DNA of 64,000 nt from assembly GCA_902596915.1 (NCBI GenBank), contig CACJVQ010000001.1, positions 1-64,000 on the forward strand. Reading direction: 5' to 3'. This document shows, one piece after another, positions 20,126-29,755 of the stretch; the stretch's first letter is position 1, and every line of letters starts with the position of its first letter. The notes below the pieces were generated by a model. It saw only the letters and a program-made list of their open reading frames with translations, searched no databases and was not told where the DNA came from. The translations under genes and the position numbers were made by a program. This stretch comes from an uncultured Pelagibacteraceae bacterium. Lineage in GTDB: Bacteria > Pseudomonadota > Alphaproteobacteria > Pelagibacterales > Pelagibacteraceae.

Positions 20126-21276
20126 TATCCTCTGAATCTTAAATTACTTCTGTTTAGGTCACTGATTTTTGTGCAACCCATTAGTTTCATATCCCGTTGC
20201 AGTTCTGTTTTATATTGATTAAGTGCTCTTTCCACTCCTGCTTGACCTGCTGCAGCTAAAGCATAAAGATAAAGTCTTCCACCTGAACATGCTTTAGCAC
20301 CTAATGATAATGCTTTTAGCATATGGGTTCCTCTGTGAATTCCACCTTCACATATAACATCAAGTTTATCACCAACAGCATCAACAATTTCTGCAAGTTG
20401 ATCAAAAGGAGATCTAGAACCATCAAGTTGTCTTCCTCCATGATTTGAAACCATAATTCCAGTACAACCAATATCTACAGCTTTTTTTGCATCTTCAACA
20501 CTCATAATACCTTTAAGAGCAAAATGGCCACCCCATTGAGAACAAAGTTTTTCAGCATCTTTCCAGTTCATAGATTGGTCTAACATAGTAGAAAAATAAC
20601 TCCCAATTGAAGAATTAGTACTTGTACCTTCTTTCACAAAATCTTGAAGGTGTGGTAATTCAAATTTACCTTTAGTCAGATAGTTAATTCCCCACATAGG
20701 CTTAGTGGCAAAACTAAACAAACTTGATAAAGTCAACTTAGGTGGAGATGTAAAACCAGTCCTTAAATCTCTCTCTCGGTTTCCACCTGTAATAGTATCT
20801 ACCGTTAAAGCCATTACATCGAATTTTGCTGCTTTAGCTCTCTCTAAACAAGAGTCATTCAAGCCTCTATCTTTGTGAAAATAAAATTGAAACATCTTAG
20901 GAGTATCAATCATAGCAGAAATTTCTTCTACACTGACTGTAGCCAAAGCTGAAACACCAAACATTGTATTAAATTTTTTTGCTGCCTTTCCAACTGCTCT
21001 TTCACCATCATAATGAAAAAGTCTTTGTAATGCAGTTGGCGCTAGGTAAAATGGTAAATCTAATTTTTTTCCAAATATTGTTGTTGAAAGATCAACATTT
21101 TCAACTCCTCTTAAAACATTTGGAACTAAATCAACATCATCAAAAGCACTAGTATTTCTAGCATACGTTATCTCATCATCAGCTGCACCATCAATGTAGT
21201 GAAAAATTGGAGAAGGCAATTTTTTTTTAGCTAATTTTCTGAAATCACCAAAATTGTGACAGTCCTTTAAATTCAT
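20125..21276 (-). CDS. FMN-dependent alpha-hydroxy acid dehydrogenase, copy 2 (tandem paralog)
   Basis: FHYIDGAADDE, VSNHGGRQLDGSRSPFDQ, EGGIHRGTHMLKALSLGA. Confidence 0.92.
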   Translation of the reverse strand: MNLKDCHNFGDFRKLAKKKLPSPIFHYIDGAADDEITYARNTSAFDDVDLVPNVLRGVENVDLSTTIFGKKLDLPFYLAPTALQRLFHYDGERAVGKAAKKFNTMFGVSALATVSVEEISAMIDTPKMFQFYFHKDRGLNDSCLERAKAAKFDVMALTVDTITGGNRERDLRTGFTSPPKLTLSSLFSFATKPMWGINYLTKGKFELPHLQDFVKEGTSTNSSIGSYFSTMLDQSMNWKDAEKLCSQWGGHFALKGIMSVEDAKKAVDIGCTGIMVSNHGGRQLDGSRSPFDQLAEIVDAVGDKLDVICEGGIHRGTHMLKALSLGAKACSGGRLYLYALAAAGQAGVERALNQYKTELQRDMKLMGCTKISDLNRSNLRFRG

Positions 21277-21285
21277 AAGTTTAGT

Positions 21286-21786
21286 TTAAAATTTTTTTAT
21301 ATAATTAAACATATAACTATTTGCCCCAGGATTTTTATCTCCAAGGCTCGCGTTTGATATATGGTTATATGACACTGCTATTTCACTGTTTGATGAAAAT
21401 TCATAAGAAATTTGTATTTCTGTTTTAAACTCAATTACATGTCCTAAATCCTTACCATCACCTTTAGAATATAGACCAGGAGTAAAACTTGGAGTTAACT
21501 TCAAGGGACCCTCATTGTAAATTTGAAAACCTGTATAAATATATGCCGCGTTATCTGCCGTCACCATTAGGCCTGTTACTGGTTGAAGGATACCTAAAAA
21601 GCTCTCTTTATCTTTTCCAGTATTAATATGCTGTATACCAAATAAAGTAGACTTTTTTCCTTCATCACTAAAATCAAACGTTCCAGTATAGAAACTCCAA
21701 TTTTCATTAGAACTATGTCCATCTGCTTTTGCTAAATTAAGACTCAGCAAAAAATAAATTAACAATATTTTTAAAATGGTTTGCAT
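21286..21786 (-). CDS. PagL-like lipid A 3-O-deacylase / acyloxyacyl hydrolase family protein
   Basis: Signal peptide plus SYNHISNASLGDKNPGANSY, resembling the PagL His/Ser motif (HxSN...NPGxN) near the C-terminus. Confidence 0.65.
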   Translation of the reverse strand: MQTILKILLIYFLLSLNLAKADGHSSNENWSFYTGTFDFSDEGKKSTLFGIQHINTGKDKESFLGILQPVTGLMVTADNAAYIYTGFQIYNEGPLKLTPSFTPGLYSKGDGKDLGHVIEFKTEIQISYEFSSNSEIAVSYNHISNASLGDKNPGANSYMFNYIKKF

Positions 21787-21799
21787 AAAAAATTAGTAT

Positions 21800-22162
21800 C
21801 TACTTTATAGATACTTTTCTAAAAATTAAAATACCGCCAAAAACAAATAAAATCAAAGGTAATACCCAAAGCAAAACTGTGTTTTTTCTAATTTCTGGAT
21901 CATAAACTATCCACTCTCCATATTTGCTCTTAAGAAAATCATAAATCTGTTCATCATTTTTACCTTCATCTATTTTATTTTGAATTAATATTTTCATACT
22001 TAAGGCAAAATCAGATTGAGAGTCATAAACTGATTGTCCTTGACAAATTAAGCATCTCAAATTTTTTGAAATTTGATCAACTTTTTCAGAATTAGCTCCA
22101 TGTGAAAGATTAAAAAAACTAATTAAGTAAAATATTATAAGTACTAAAATTTTAATTTTCAT
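21800..22162 (-). CDS. ccmH: Cytochrome c-type biogenesis protein CcmH
   Basis: LRCLICQGQSVYDSQSDFA (LRCxxCQ motif), C-terminal TM. Confidence 0.94.
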   Translation of the reverse strand: MKIKILVLIIFYLISFFNLSHGANSEKVDQISKNLRCLICQGQSVYDSQSDFALSMKILIQNKIDEGKNDEQIYDFLKSKYGEWIVYDPEIRKNTVLLWVLPLILFVFGGILIFRKVSIK

Positions 22163-22685
22163 TTTTTATTATCATTTTAAGTTCAGTAAGTTTTTCATCA
22201 TCTAGTGGACCTATATATTTTTTTAAAATAGTTTTAGACTTATTGTGAATAAGAATTGTTTCAGGTACTCCATATGCACCTAGCTCAATTGAATTAACTC
22301 CTGAAGGGTCAACTACAATTTTAGAATAAGGATTACCCAATTCTTTAATAAATTTTTTTGCATTTACCTCACTATCTTTATAGTTAATTCCAATAATATT
22401 TAATTTACCTAACGAATTTAAATTTAATAAATAAGGATGCTCATCTCGACATGGTAGACACCATGAAGCCCATATATTTATTAATGAAAAATCTTTATCA
22501 TTTATCAATTCGTATAATGTTGTCTCCTCATTAGAGTAAAGAAACTTAGCTTTAAAGTTAAAATCAATATTACTTGAGTTTAAATTGGGGGAATAATTAT
22601 TTGTTTTATTAAGGCCTTTAAGAAGAATAAAAAAACTTGCAATAACTAAAAAAACTACTGCTATCAGCTTAATATTTTTAACCAT
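22152..22685 (-). CDS. ccmG: Thiol:disulfide interchange protein CcmG/DsbE
   Basis: NIWASWCLPCRDEHP thioredoxin motif, YGVPET; position in the operon. Confidence 0.93.
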   Translation of the reverse strand: MVKNIKLIAVVFLVIASFFILLKGLNKTNNYSPNLNSSNIDFNFKAKFLYSNEETTLYELINDKDFSLINIWASWCLPCRDEHPYLLNLNSLGKLNIIGINYKDSEVNAKKFIKELGNPYSKIVVDPSGVNSIELGAYGVPETILIHNKSKTILKKYIGPLDDEKLTELKMIIKNEN

Positions 22686-24549
22686 TTTTTTTTACAATGC
22701 TTAATATTCCTCCAAAGGAGATTAATATTATTGATATCCAAATCCATATCATAAACGGTTTTATTTGATACCTGACATTATAAAATCCATCATTTTTTAA
22801 TATATTAAACACCAAAAAATTATCAGAATATAATGTCGATTTTATATCGGCCTCACTAGTTATAGTTTGTGGCTGATCATAAACTCTTACTTCTGGTTTC
22901 AGATTGATCGAATTATTTTTGTCTGAAATTTTAAAATTTGCCTCTAAAGACTGGTAATTTTTACTTTCATATACTTTAAGACTTTCAAATTTAATTGTTT
23001 TATTTAAAAATTTTCTTTCATCTCCAACTTTCATATTTGATGAGTACTCTTTTGCAAGAACACCATTGACTAAAACACTTAAAATAAACAAACTAAAACC
23101 GAAATGGGATATTTTTTGAGATAAATTCGTTTTTTTTACTGAAAAATTTTTAATAGTAATTAAGAAAAGAAAAATACTTGCAATAAAAAGTGGGAGTGAA
23201 AATAGATATGAAATTCCAACACTTTTTAAAAAAATAAAAGAAATAATTATTGATAAAATAAAAAATAAAAGCTGCTGTAAATTAATTTTATTTATTTTAT
23301 CTTTAATCCAATTCAAATTTGGTCCAATTGCCATAAAAATTAAAAAAGGAATCAAAAAAGGGACAATTAATTTATGATAAAAGGGGGGACCAACTGAAAT
23401 TTTATCATTATTTACTACTTCTAGAAATATTGGATAAACTGTGCCAATTAAGACAACTGATAAAAAAAACATCATAAACAAGTTATTAACTAGAACAGCT
23501 GTTTCTTTACTAACAATATAAGTTTTTGTGAAATTGTTTTTGATTTTGTTTTGATAAAAAAAATAAATAAAAATAGACAATGTAATTAATATAAATAAAA
23601 AACAAAGAATAAAAACTCCCCTTGATGGATCATTTGCAAAAGTATGGATTGAATTTAAAATACCAGATCTAACTAAAAATGTTCCACTCATACTTAATGA
23701 AAAAGTTGTAATTGATAAAATTACTGCCCAGGAATGAAACATTTCTCTTTTTTCCAAAATTAAAATAGTGTGGAATAAAGCCGTTAAACAAAACCATGGC
23801 ATGAGGGATACATTTTCAACTGGATCCCAAAACCAAAAACCTCCCCATCCTAGTTCATAATAAGCCCATATAGAACCTAATAAAATTCCAATAGATAAAA
23901 AAATCCATGAAACCAGTACCCAATTCTTTATATGCTTGGCCCAGGTTTTATTTACAGAACCTGATATTAAGGCTGCAAGTGATGAAGAAAAAATAATAGA
24001 TGTTCCAACATATCCTAAATATAATATTGGTGGATGAATTGCTAATGCTGGGTCTTGAAGTATTGGATTTAAACCAGTTCCCTCGTTTGGAATTGGGAAT
24101 AAACTCATAAAGGGATTTGAAGTAAAAAGAATAAATAATAAAAATCCTGCAATTATTATTTCCTGAAAAAGTAAAGTAAGAATCCTATACTTGTTTGAAA
24201 GATTTTTTGAAGTAATTGTAAAAATTAATAAAAAAATTGATAATACTAATAACCAAAGAAGTAAACTTCCCTCATGGTTTCCCCATGTTCCTGTGATTTT
24301 ATAGAATAAAGGTTTAGAGGTATGAGAATTAGTATAGACTGCCTCATTACTAAAATCTGAGATTATAAATGCTATTATAAGAGCAATGAAACTTATTATA
24401 ATCATTAATGATTGAATAGAAATTAGTGAAAAAATTCTTCCACTAACATTTATATTATTTTGATTTAATAATGTTGGAGATTGAATGATTATTAAAATAG
24501 ATGACAGTAAAGCAATATAAAGTGAATAATTTCCAATTTGGTTTAGCAT
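22678..24549 (-). CDS. ccmF: Heme lyase CcmF
   Basis: GWGGFWFWDPVENVSLMPW motif; multi-TM. Confidence 0.96.
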   Translation of the reverse strand: MLNQIGNYSLYIALLSSILIIIQSPTLLNQNNINVSGRIFSLISIQSLMIIISFIALIIAFIISDFSNEAVYTNSHTSKPLFYKITGTWGNHEGSLLLWLLVLSIFLLIFTITSKNLSNKYRILTLLFQEIIIAGFLLFILFTSNPFMSLFPIPNEGTGLNPILQDPALAIHPPILYLGYVGTSIIFSSSLAALISGSVNKTWAKHIKNWVLVSWIFLSIGILLGSIWAYYELGWGGFWFWDPVENVSLMPWFCLTALFHTILILEKREMFHSWAVILSITTFSLSMSGTFLVRSGILNSIHTFANDPSRGVFILCFLFILITLSIFIYFFYQNKIKNNFTKTYIVSKETAVLVNNLFMMFFLSVVLIGTVYPIFLEVVNNDKISVGPPFYHKLIVPFLIPFLIFMAIGPNLNWIKDKINKINLQQLLFFILSIIISFIFLKSVGISYLFSLPLFIASIFLFLITIKNFSVKKTNLSQKISHFGFSLFILSVLVNGVLAKEYSSNMKVGDERKFLNKTIKFESLKVYESKNYQSLEANFKISDKNNSINLKPEVRVYDQPQTITSEADIKSTLYSDNFLVFNILKNDGFYNVRYQIKPFMIWIWISIILISFGGILSIVKKNG

Positions 24550-24971
24550 TAATTACTTTCTTTTAATGCCTCTTTCACCTCAGGTGGCATATAATTTTCA
24601 TCATGTTTTGCTAATATTTTAACTGCAGTTAAAAAATTACGATCTTTTAAAAAACCTTCAGCCACAACTCCTTTTCCTTCTTCAAATAAATTTGGAACGG
24701 AACCACTATAATTAACGATTAATTCATTTTTAAAGTCAGTTATAACAAAATTAACTTCTGACTGATTAACATTAATTGATTTTTCTTTAACCATTCCTCC
24801 AACTCTTATTTTTTTTGAAGTCAACTCTGTTAAATTTTTTATTTCTGTAGGTGATTTGAAATAAACAACGTTTTCCTCAAGTGATTTAAAAACTAAAAAT
24901 ACAATTAGGATTAATGAAAAGAATATAGATAATATAAAGATGGCTCTTAATTTAACTTTTTTACCATACAT
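24549..24971 (-). CDS. ccmE: Heme chaperone CcmE
   Basis: [32 protein letters not shown] heme-binding His motif. Confidence 0.95.
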   Translation of the reverse strand: MYGKKVKLRAIFILSIFFSLILIVFLVFKSLEENVVYFKSPTEIKNLTELTSKKIRVGGMVKEKSINVNQSEVNFVITDFKNELIVNYSGSVPNLFEEGKGVVAEGFLKDRNFLTAVKILAKHDENYMPPEVKEALKESN

Positions 24972-24982
24972 GAAAATAAAAA

Positions 24983-25216
24983 TTAAATTTTAGATGCAGA
25001 TGAAGTAGCTAGTATTTCTTTATATGTCTCTTGTTTTTTTGCTATTTCAATTTTATCAGTATCTAAATTTTCAAAACGAGCCTTGAATTTCTTTTGCTCT
25101 TTAACAAGTTGAAGTTTGATTACTGAATATAAAATACAGAAACAAGAAAGAGTAAATGCAAAAGAAGACCATACATAGAGACCATATCCATTCATGTATA
25201 AAACTTCGTTAATCAT
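24983..25216 (-). CDS. ccmD: Heme exporter protein CcmD
   Basis: Small single-TM protein between ccmC and ccm[13 protein letters not shown]. Confidence 0.8.
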   Translation of the reverse strand: MINEVLYMNGYGLYVWSSFAFTLSCFCILYSVIKLQLVKEQKKFKARFENLDTDKIEIAKKQETYKEILATSSASKI

Positions 25217-25920
25217 AATCTATCTAATCCTTTATTTTTTATTTTTATCAGTTCTGTATTATATTTCATCAAAAATATCAAAAGCGAAAAAAGTGCAAAT
25301 GCCGCAGTCATTATACCTAAAGGTAACAGCATGGAAGCATGAATGGAAGTTTCTGTAAAAATATTTACTGAAGAAGGTTGGTGCAATGTTGACCACCATT
25401 CAACAGAAAATTTGATTATTGGGACATTTATTAAACCAATTATTGCTATGTACGAACTAATCTTTACAGCTTTTTCCTCATTGTCAGTTACCCTCCAACT
25501 TAGAAGAAACATCAAATAGAAAAAAGCAAGTAATAACATTGATGTTATTCTTGCATCCCATGCCCACCAGGTTCCCCACGTAGGTTTACCCCAGATGGAT
25601 CCTGTAACCAAAGCAATAACATTAAAGACAAAACCAGATGGTGCTAAACTTTTTGTTATTAAAGAAAGATTCTTATTTTTAAAAACTAAAATACCAAATG
25701 ACAAAAAAGCAATTAAAGAAAAAATTCCAAGAGAAATCCAAGCTGCTGGGACATGGACATACATAATTCTAACTGAGTCGCTTTGTTTATAGTCTTCAGG
25801 AGAAAGTATTAATGCCTCAACAAGGCCAATGCTTATAATTACTAAAAAAATAATAAATACAAACTTTTGTGTTTTATTTATTATTTTTAATAAGTTATTT
25901 GGTTTTAAATAGTTAAGCAT
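25213..25920 (-). CDS. ccmC: Heme export/delivery protein CcmC
   Basis: MYVHVPAAW, WGTWWAWDARITS, NVPIIKFSVEWWSTLHQPSS WWD motif. Confidence 0.95.
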   Translation of the reverse strand: MLNYLKPNNLLKIINKTQKFVFIIFLVIISIGLVEALILSPEDYKQSDSVRIMYVHVPAAWISLGIFSLIAFLSFGILVFKNKNLSLITKSLAPSGFVFNVIALVTGSIWGKPTWGTWWAWDARITSMLLLAFFYLMFLLSWRVTDNEEKAVKISSYIAIIGLINVPIIKFSVEWWSTLHQPSSVNIFTETSIHASMLLPLGIMTAAFALFSLLIFLMKYNTELIKIKNKGLDRL

Positions 25921-25924
25921 TTTC

Positions 25925-25938
25925 TGTTATCTATAACA
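25925..25938. promoter_or_regulatory. Perfect palindrome upstream of ccmC (possible operator)
   Basis: TGTTAT-CT-ATAACA, 4 bp before the ccmC start. Confidence 0.35.
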
Positions 25939-26012
25939 CAAATTTAAATTATGAAAATTTTTCTGGTGGGTTATTCTGACCAAGAACACAGAGGGAGATA
26001 AAATAAATGGGG

Positions 26013-26021
26013 ATTATAGCA
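26013..26021 (-). promoter_or_regulatory. Candidate extended -10 promoter (TGCTATAAT) for the ccm operon
   Basis: Reverse strand GGATGCTATAATCCCC; ~93 bp upstream of ccmC. Confidence 0.45.
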
Positions 26022-26103
26022 TCCTTGGTCAAAATATAATTTATTCTAGGCATAATCTATGACTAAGGTTTGCACGAAATGTGTTTAAATAATGAAAATC
26101 AGC

Positions 26104-26424
26104 TTAATTAGAAGGTTTAAAGTAACCAGAGCCTTTTTTTCCTGAGAATATCTCGTTGATTAGAGGGTGTTTAATTGGTTCATCAGAATCATCCACTAAT
26201 AAATTTTGCTCAGACACGTATGCTTCGTAAGTGATTTCATCATTTTCAGCTAACAAATGATAGAATGGTTGGTCTTTTCTAGGTCTTACGTTTTTTGGTA
26301 TAGATTGATACCATTCCTCAGAATTATTAAACTCAAAATCAACATCATAAATTACACCTCTAAAGTCGAAGTGCTTATGTTTTACAACGTCTCCAATAGA
26401 AAATTTTCCTTTTTGAACAGTCAC
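26104..26424 (-). CDS. hspQ: Heat shock protein HspQ (YccV-like)
   Basis: FSIGDVVKHKHFDFRGVIYDVDFEF, QPFYHLLAENDE, YVSEQNL. Confidence 0.9.
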   Translation of the reverse strand: MTVQKGKFSIGDVVKHKHFDFRGVIYDVDFEFNNSEEWYQSIPKNVRPRKDQPFYHLLAENDEITYEAYVSEQNLLVDDSDEPIKHPLINEIFSGKKGSGYFKPSN

Positions 26425-26501
26425 ATGATAAATATGGATATTTAAAATTAAAAATCAATAAAAAAAATATAATTGTTTTATTATTCTGCTATTATGTAGC
26501 A

Positions 26502-27053
26502 GTGAATAAATCTGTTTTAAAATTTGTTACTGATTTAGGGCCTTTGGTAATTTTTTTTTATTTTTATTATAACAATGATAAAAATTTAATTGTTGCAATA
26601 CCTCCACTTATAGTTGCAACAATAATAGCAGTTTTAATTATGTGGATTGTTGAAAAAACAATTCCAAAGGTACCATTAATAAGCGGAATATTGATTACAT
26701 TGTTTGGTGGTTTAACAATTTATTTTGATGATCCTATATTTATTTACATGAAGCCAACAATAATAAATATTTTGTTTGGTCTTGCATTAATGTTTGGCAA
26801 ATACTTTACGAATGAACCAGTTTTAAAAAAATTACTTGGAAAATCAATGCCTTTAAGTGATGAAGGATGGGAAATTTTAAATAAAAGATGGACGTACTTC
26901 TTTTTTGGATTAGCGATTTTAAATGAAATAATTTGGAGAACACAATCAGAAGAATTTTGGGTTAACTTTAAAGTTTGGGGAATGTTGCCAATAACCTTTA
27001 TTTTTACCGCTTTTCAAATAGGTTTAATAAACAAACACAAACTGAATGAATAG
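26502..27053 (+). CDS. yciB: Septation protein A / inner membrane protein YciB (IspZ family)
   Basis: LKFVTDLGPLVIFFYFY, GGLTIYFDDPIFIYMKPTIIN, LNKRWTYFFFGLAILNEIIWR; GTG start. Confidence 0.92.
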   Translation: MNKSVLKFVTDLGPLVIFFYFYYNNDKNLIVAIPPLIVATIIAVLIMWIVEKTIPKVPLISGILITLFGGLTIYFDDPIFIYMKPTIINILFGLALMFGKYFTNEPVLKKLLGKSMPLSDEGWEILNKRWTYFFFGLAILNEIIWRTQSEEFWVNFKVWGMLPITFIFTAFQIGLINKHKLNE

Positions 27054-27384
27054 AAACTTAAAATTAGTAGTAAATAATACGAATAAAGATGAAGATAAAA
27101 AATTTTTTTTTGAGAGAACTGAATTAAAAATTATTTTAGATCTTTATGCAAAAATGGTTTCCTCGGGCAATTGGAAAGACTATGGTCTTTCTATTTCGGG
27201 AAAGCAGGTAAGTTTTAGTGTTTTTAAAAACGCAGCTGAAAAAGCTATATATAAAATTTGTAAAAACTTTAAGCCTTCAAACAAAAATCTTAAATATTTA
27301 ATTACAGATACTAACGGTAAGATACTAAAAAATTCATATGATCTTAAGATACTCTTGAATAAAGTTGATTGGAAAAAAATTTAG
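27046..27384 (+). CDS. DUF2794 family protein
   Basis: FFERTELKIILDLYAKMVSSGNWKDYGLS pattern; downstream of yciB. Confidence 0.75.
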   Translation: MNRNLKLVVNNTNKDEDKKFFFERTELKIILDLYAKMVSSGNWKDYGLSISGKQVSFSVFKNAAEKAIYKICKNFKPSNKNLKYLITDTNGKILKNSYDLKILLNKVDWKKI

Positions 27385-27387
27385 TTT

Positions 27388-28146
27388 TTATCTTCTTTGA
27401 CCAAATAATCTTAAAAGCATTATAAATAGATTTATAAAGTCTAAGTATAAAGTTAAAGCACCCATAACAGCTTTTTTACCCATTAATTCACCGCTGTCAG
27501 ATGCAGCATACATGTTTTTAATTTTTTGTGTATCGTATGCAGTTAAACCAACAAATACTAAAACACCAATTATTGATATTGCAAAATACATCATTGATGA
27601 TTTTAGGAATATATTTACAACAGATGCAATTATAATTCCTATCAAACCCATCATTAAAAAAGATCCCATCTTAGTTAAATCTCTTTTTGTTGTGTAACCA
27701 TAGATACTCATTGCTCCAAATGTTGCTGAAGAAATAAAGAATACTCTTGTTACACTTAAACCTGTGTAAACTAATAAAATTGAAGAAAGAGATAATCCCA
27801 TTAATGCAGCAAATACCCAGAAAGTTGTCTGAGCTCTTGAAGCACTCATTTTATTAATTCCAAAACTCATATAAAAGACAATTCCTAGTGGGGCTAACAT
27901 TACAATCCATTTTAAACCTGATAAATAAATTGCGTTTCCAAATTCTGTTAATCCAACAATTGCTCCGTTCGGATCTGTTACAACAGACATTTTAAATGAT
28001 AAAAGTGCTATTATTCCAGTAAGTAAAACGCCAGTTGCCATATAGTTGTAAACTTTAAGCATGTAGGCTCTTAAGCCTTCATCCATAACAACAGTTTGCT
28101 TAGCTGTTGTTGCTTTATTTAAAATATTATCTTTATTGAATTCCAT
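27388..28146 (-). CDS. Bax inhibitor-1/YccA family membrane protein
   Basis: Seven TM-like segments; GLTAYDTQKIKNMY and LTLYLDFINLFIMLLRLFG. Confidence 0.92.
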   Translation of the reverse strand: MEFNKDNILNKATTAKQTVVMDEGLRAYMLKVYNYMATGVLLTGIIALLSFKMSVVTDPNGAIVGLTEFGNAIYLSGLKWIVMLAPLGIVFYMSFGINKMSASRAQTTFWVFAALMGLSLSSILLVYTGLSVTRVFFISSATFGAMSIYGYTTKRDLTKMGSFLMMGLIGIIIASVVNIFLKSSMMYFAISIIGVLVFVGLTAYDTQKIKNMYAASDSGELMGKKAVMGALTLYLDFINLFIMLLRLFGQRR

Positions 28147-28217
28147 ATTATTTATATAAGATTTTTTTTTAAGATTTTCAAGTCGTCAAAATAAATGTAA
28201 CAAATACTACATATATT

Positions 28218-29252
28218 ATGAATTATAAAAAACTAGGAAATACAGACCTAAATGTGAGTACAATTTGTCTTGGGACAATGACTTGGGGTGAACAAAATAC
28301 CCAAAATGAGGCATTTGAACAAATGGATTACTCTTTAGATAATGGAGTAAATTTTTGGGATACAGCTGAATTGTATGCAGTTCCACCAAAAGCTGAAACA
28401 TATGGTCATACAGAAACTATTATTGGGAATTGGTTTGAAAAAACAAAAAAAAGAAAAGACGTAATTCTTGCGTCCAAAGTGGGTGGTCCTAGTAGAAAAT
28501 ATATGAGAAATGGAGAAAATAGTTTTACAGGCAAAAACTTAGAGGATGCTCTCCATGGAAGTCTAAAGAGATTAAAAACTGATTATATTGATCTTTATCA
28601 ATTACATTGGCCTGAAAGAAATGTAAATAACTTTGGAAAATTGGGTTACGAACACAAAGAAAATGATTGGAATAAATTTGAAAATGTTTTGGAAAATTTA
28701 AAAAAATTTATTGAGGATGGAAAAATTAGGTATGTTGGTTTGTCAAATGAAACCCCATGGGGAGTTATGAATTATCTTCAACTTGCTAAAGATAAAAATT
28801 TACCAAGAATGATGTCAATTCAAAATCCATACAGTTTATTAAATAGGTCTTATGAAGTTGGTTTAGCAGAAGTATCTATCAGAGAAAATATAGGGTGTTT
28901 GTCATATTCACCTTTAGCCAGTGGTTATTTAACAGGCAAATATAGAAATAAACAATTTCCAAAAGGATCAAGAATGGAAAGAGATTTTGATTTTTGGACA
29001 AGATATAGAAAACCAAATATGGAAGAGGCTGTTGAAGATTATTACAAAATTAGTCAAAAATTTGATCTGGATATGAGTCAAATGTCTATAAAATTCTGTG
29101 AAGTACAAGATTTTATGACTAGTGTAATTATTGGAGCAACAACTATGGAGCAGTTGAAAACTAACGTAGAAAGTGTAAAAGTGAATCTTGATAGTGAAGT
29201 AATAAAAGAAATAAATAATGTACAAAAAAAATATCCTAATCCATGTCCATAA
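28218..29252 (+). CDS. Aldo/keto reductase
   Basis: CLGTMTWGEQN, NFWDTAELYAVP, LASKVGG, DLYQLHWPER. Confidence 0.92.
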   Translation: MNYKKLGNTDLNVSTICLGTMTWGEQNTQNEAFEQMDYSLDNGVNFWDTAELYAVPPKAETYGHTETIIGNWFEKTKKRKDVILASKVGGPSRKYMRNGENSFTGKNLEDALHGSLKRLKTDYIDLYQLHWPERNVNNFGKLGYEHKENDWNKFENVLENLKKFIEDGKIRYVGLSNETPWGVMNYLQLAKDKNLPRMMSIQNPYSLLNRSYEVGLAEVSIRENIGCLSYSPLASGYLTGKYRNKQFPKGSRMERDFDFWTRYRKPNMEEAVEDYYKISQKFDLDMSQMSIKFCEVQDFMTSVIIGATTMEQLKTNVESVKVNLDSEVIKEINNVQKKYPNPCP

Positions 29253-29755
29253 TTAAAAAATTATTTTTAAAAACACTTATATTAACAGTATTTATAATAA
29301 CATGTGTCCAGTCAGAAGACTTAACAAAGTTAGGAACTTTTAAAGATTGGAATGCGGTTGCAGTTTTTAATGAAACTGGAAAAATCTGTTTTGCTTATTC
29401 GATTCCGGTAAGCCAGTCTCCTAAGGCAAGCAACAGAGAAGCAAGATTGTTTGTATCCTTTAGACCTGAGGATAAAATTTCTGATGAGGTGAGCATAACT
29501 TCTGGTTATGACTTTAATGCTCAAAATGCAATTTTAGCCACATCGGGTAAATCTAAATTTGAATTTGATTTACCACAAAATAAATTTGCTTGGATTTCTA
29601 GTGGAAAAACAGAACAAAAAATAATTAAAAGAATGAAGAAAGCATCTAGGCTAATGATAACTGCTTATAAACAAAGTGGTACTCAAACTACTGATGATTA
29701 TTCTTTAATGGGTTTTACAAAAGCTTATAACGCTGCAAAAAAAAGCTGCACTTAA
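29243..29755 (+). CDS. Invasion-associated locus B (IalB)-like secreted protein
   Basis: Signal peptide; FKDWNAVAVFNETGKICFAYS pattern. Confidence 0.65.
   Translation: MSIIKKLFLKTLILTVFIITCVQSEDLTKLGTFKDWNAVAVFNETGKICFAYSIPVSQSPKASNREARLFVSFRPEDKISDEVSITSGYDFNAQNAILATSGKSKFEFDLPQNKFAWISSGKTEQKIIKRMKKASRLMITAYKQSGTQTTDDYSLMGFTKAYNAAKKSCT

Noticed and set aside
26058-26087. Tiny ORF MTKVCTKCV
   Set aside because: Only 9 codons, no operon context or clear RBS; could be chance.
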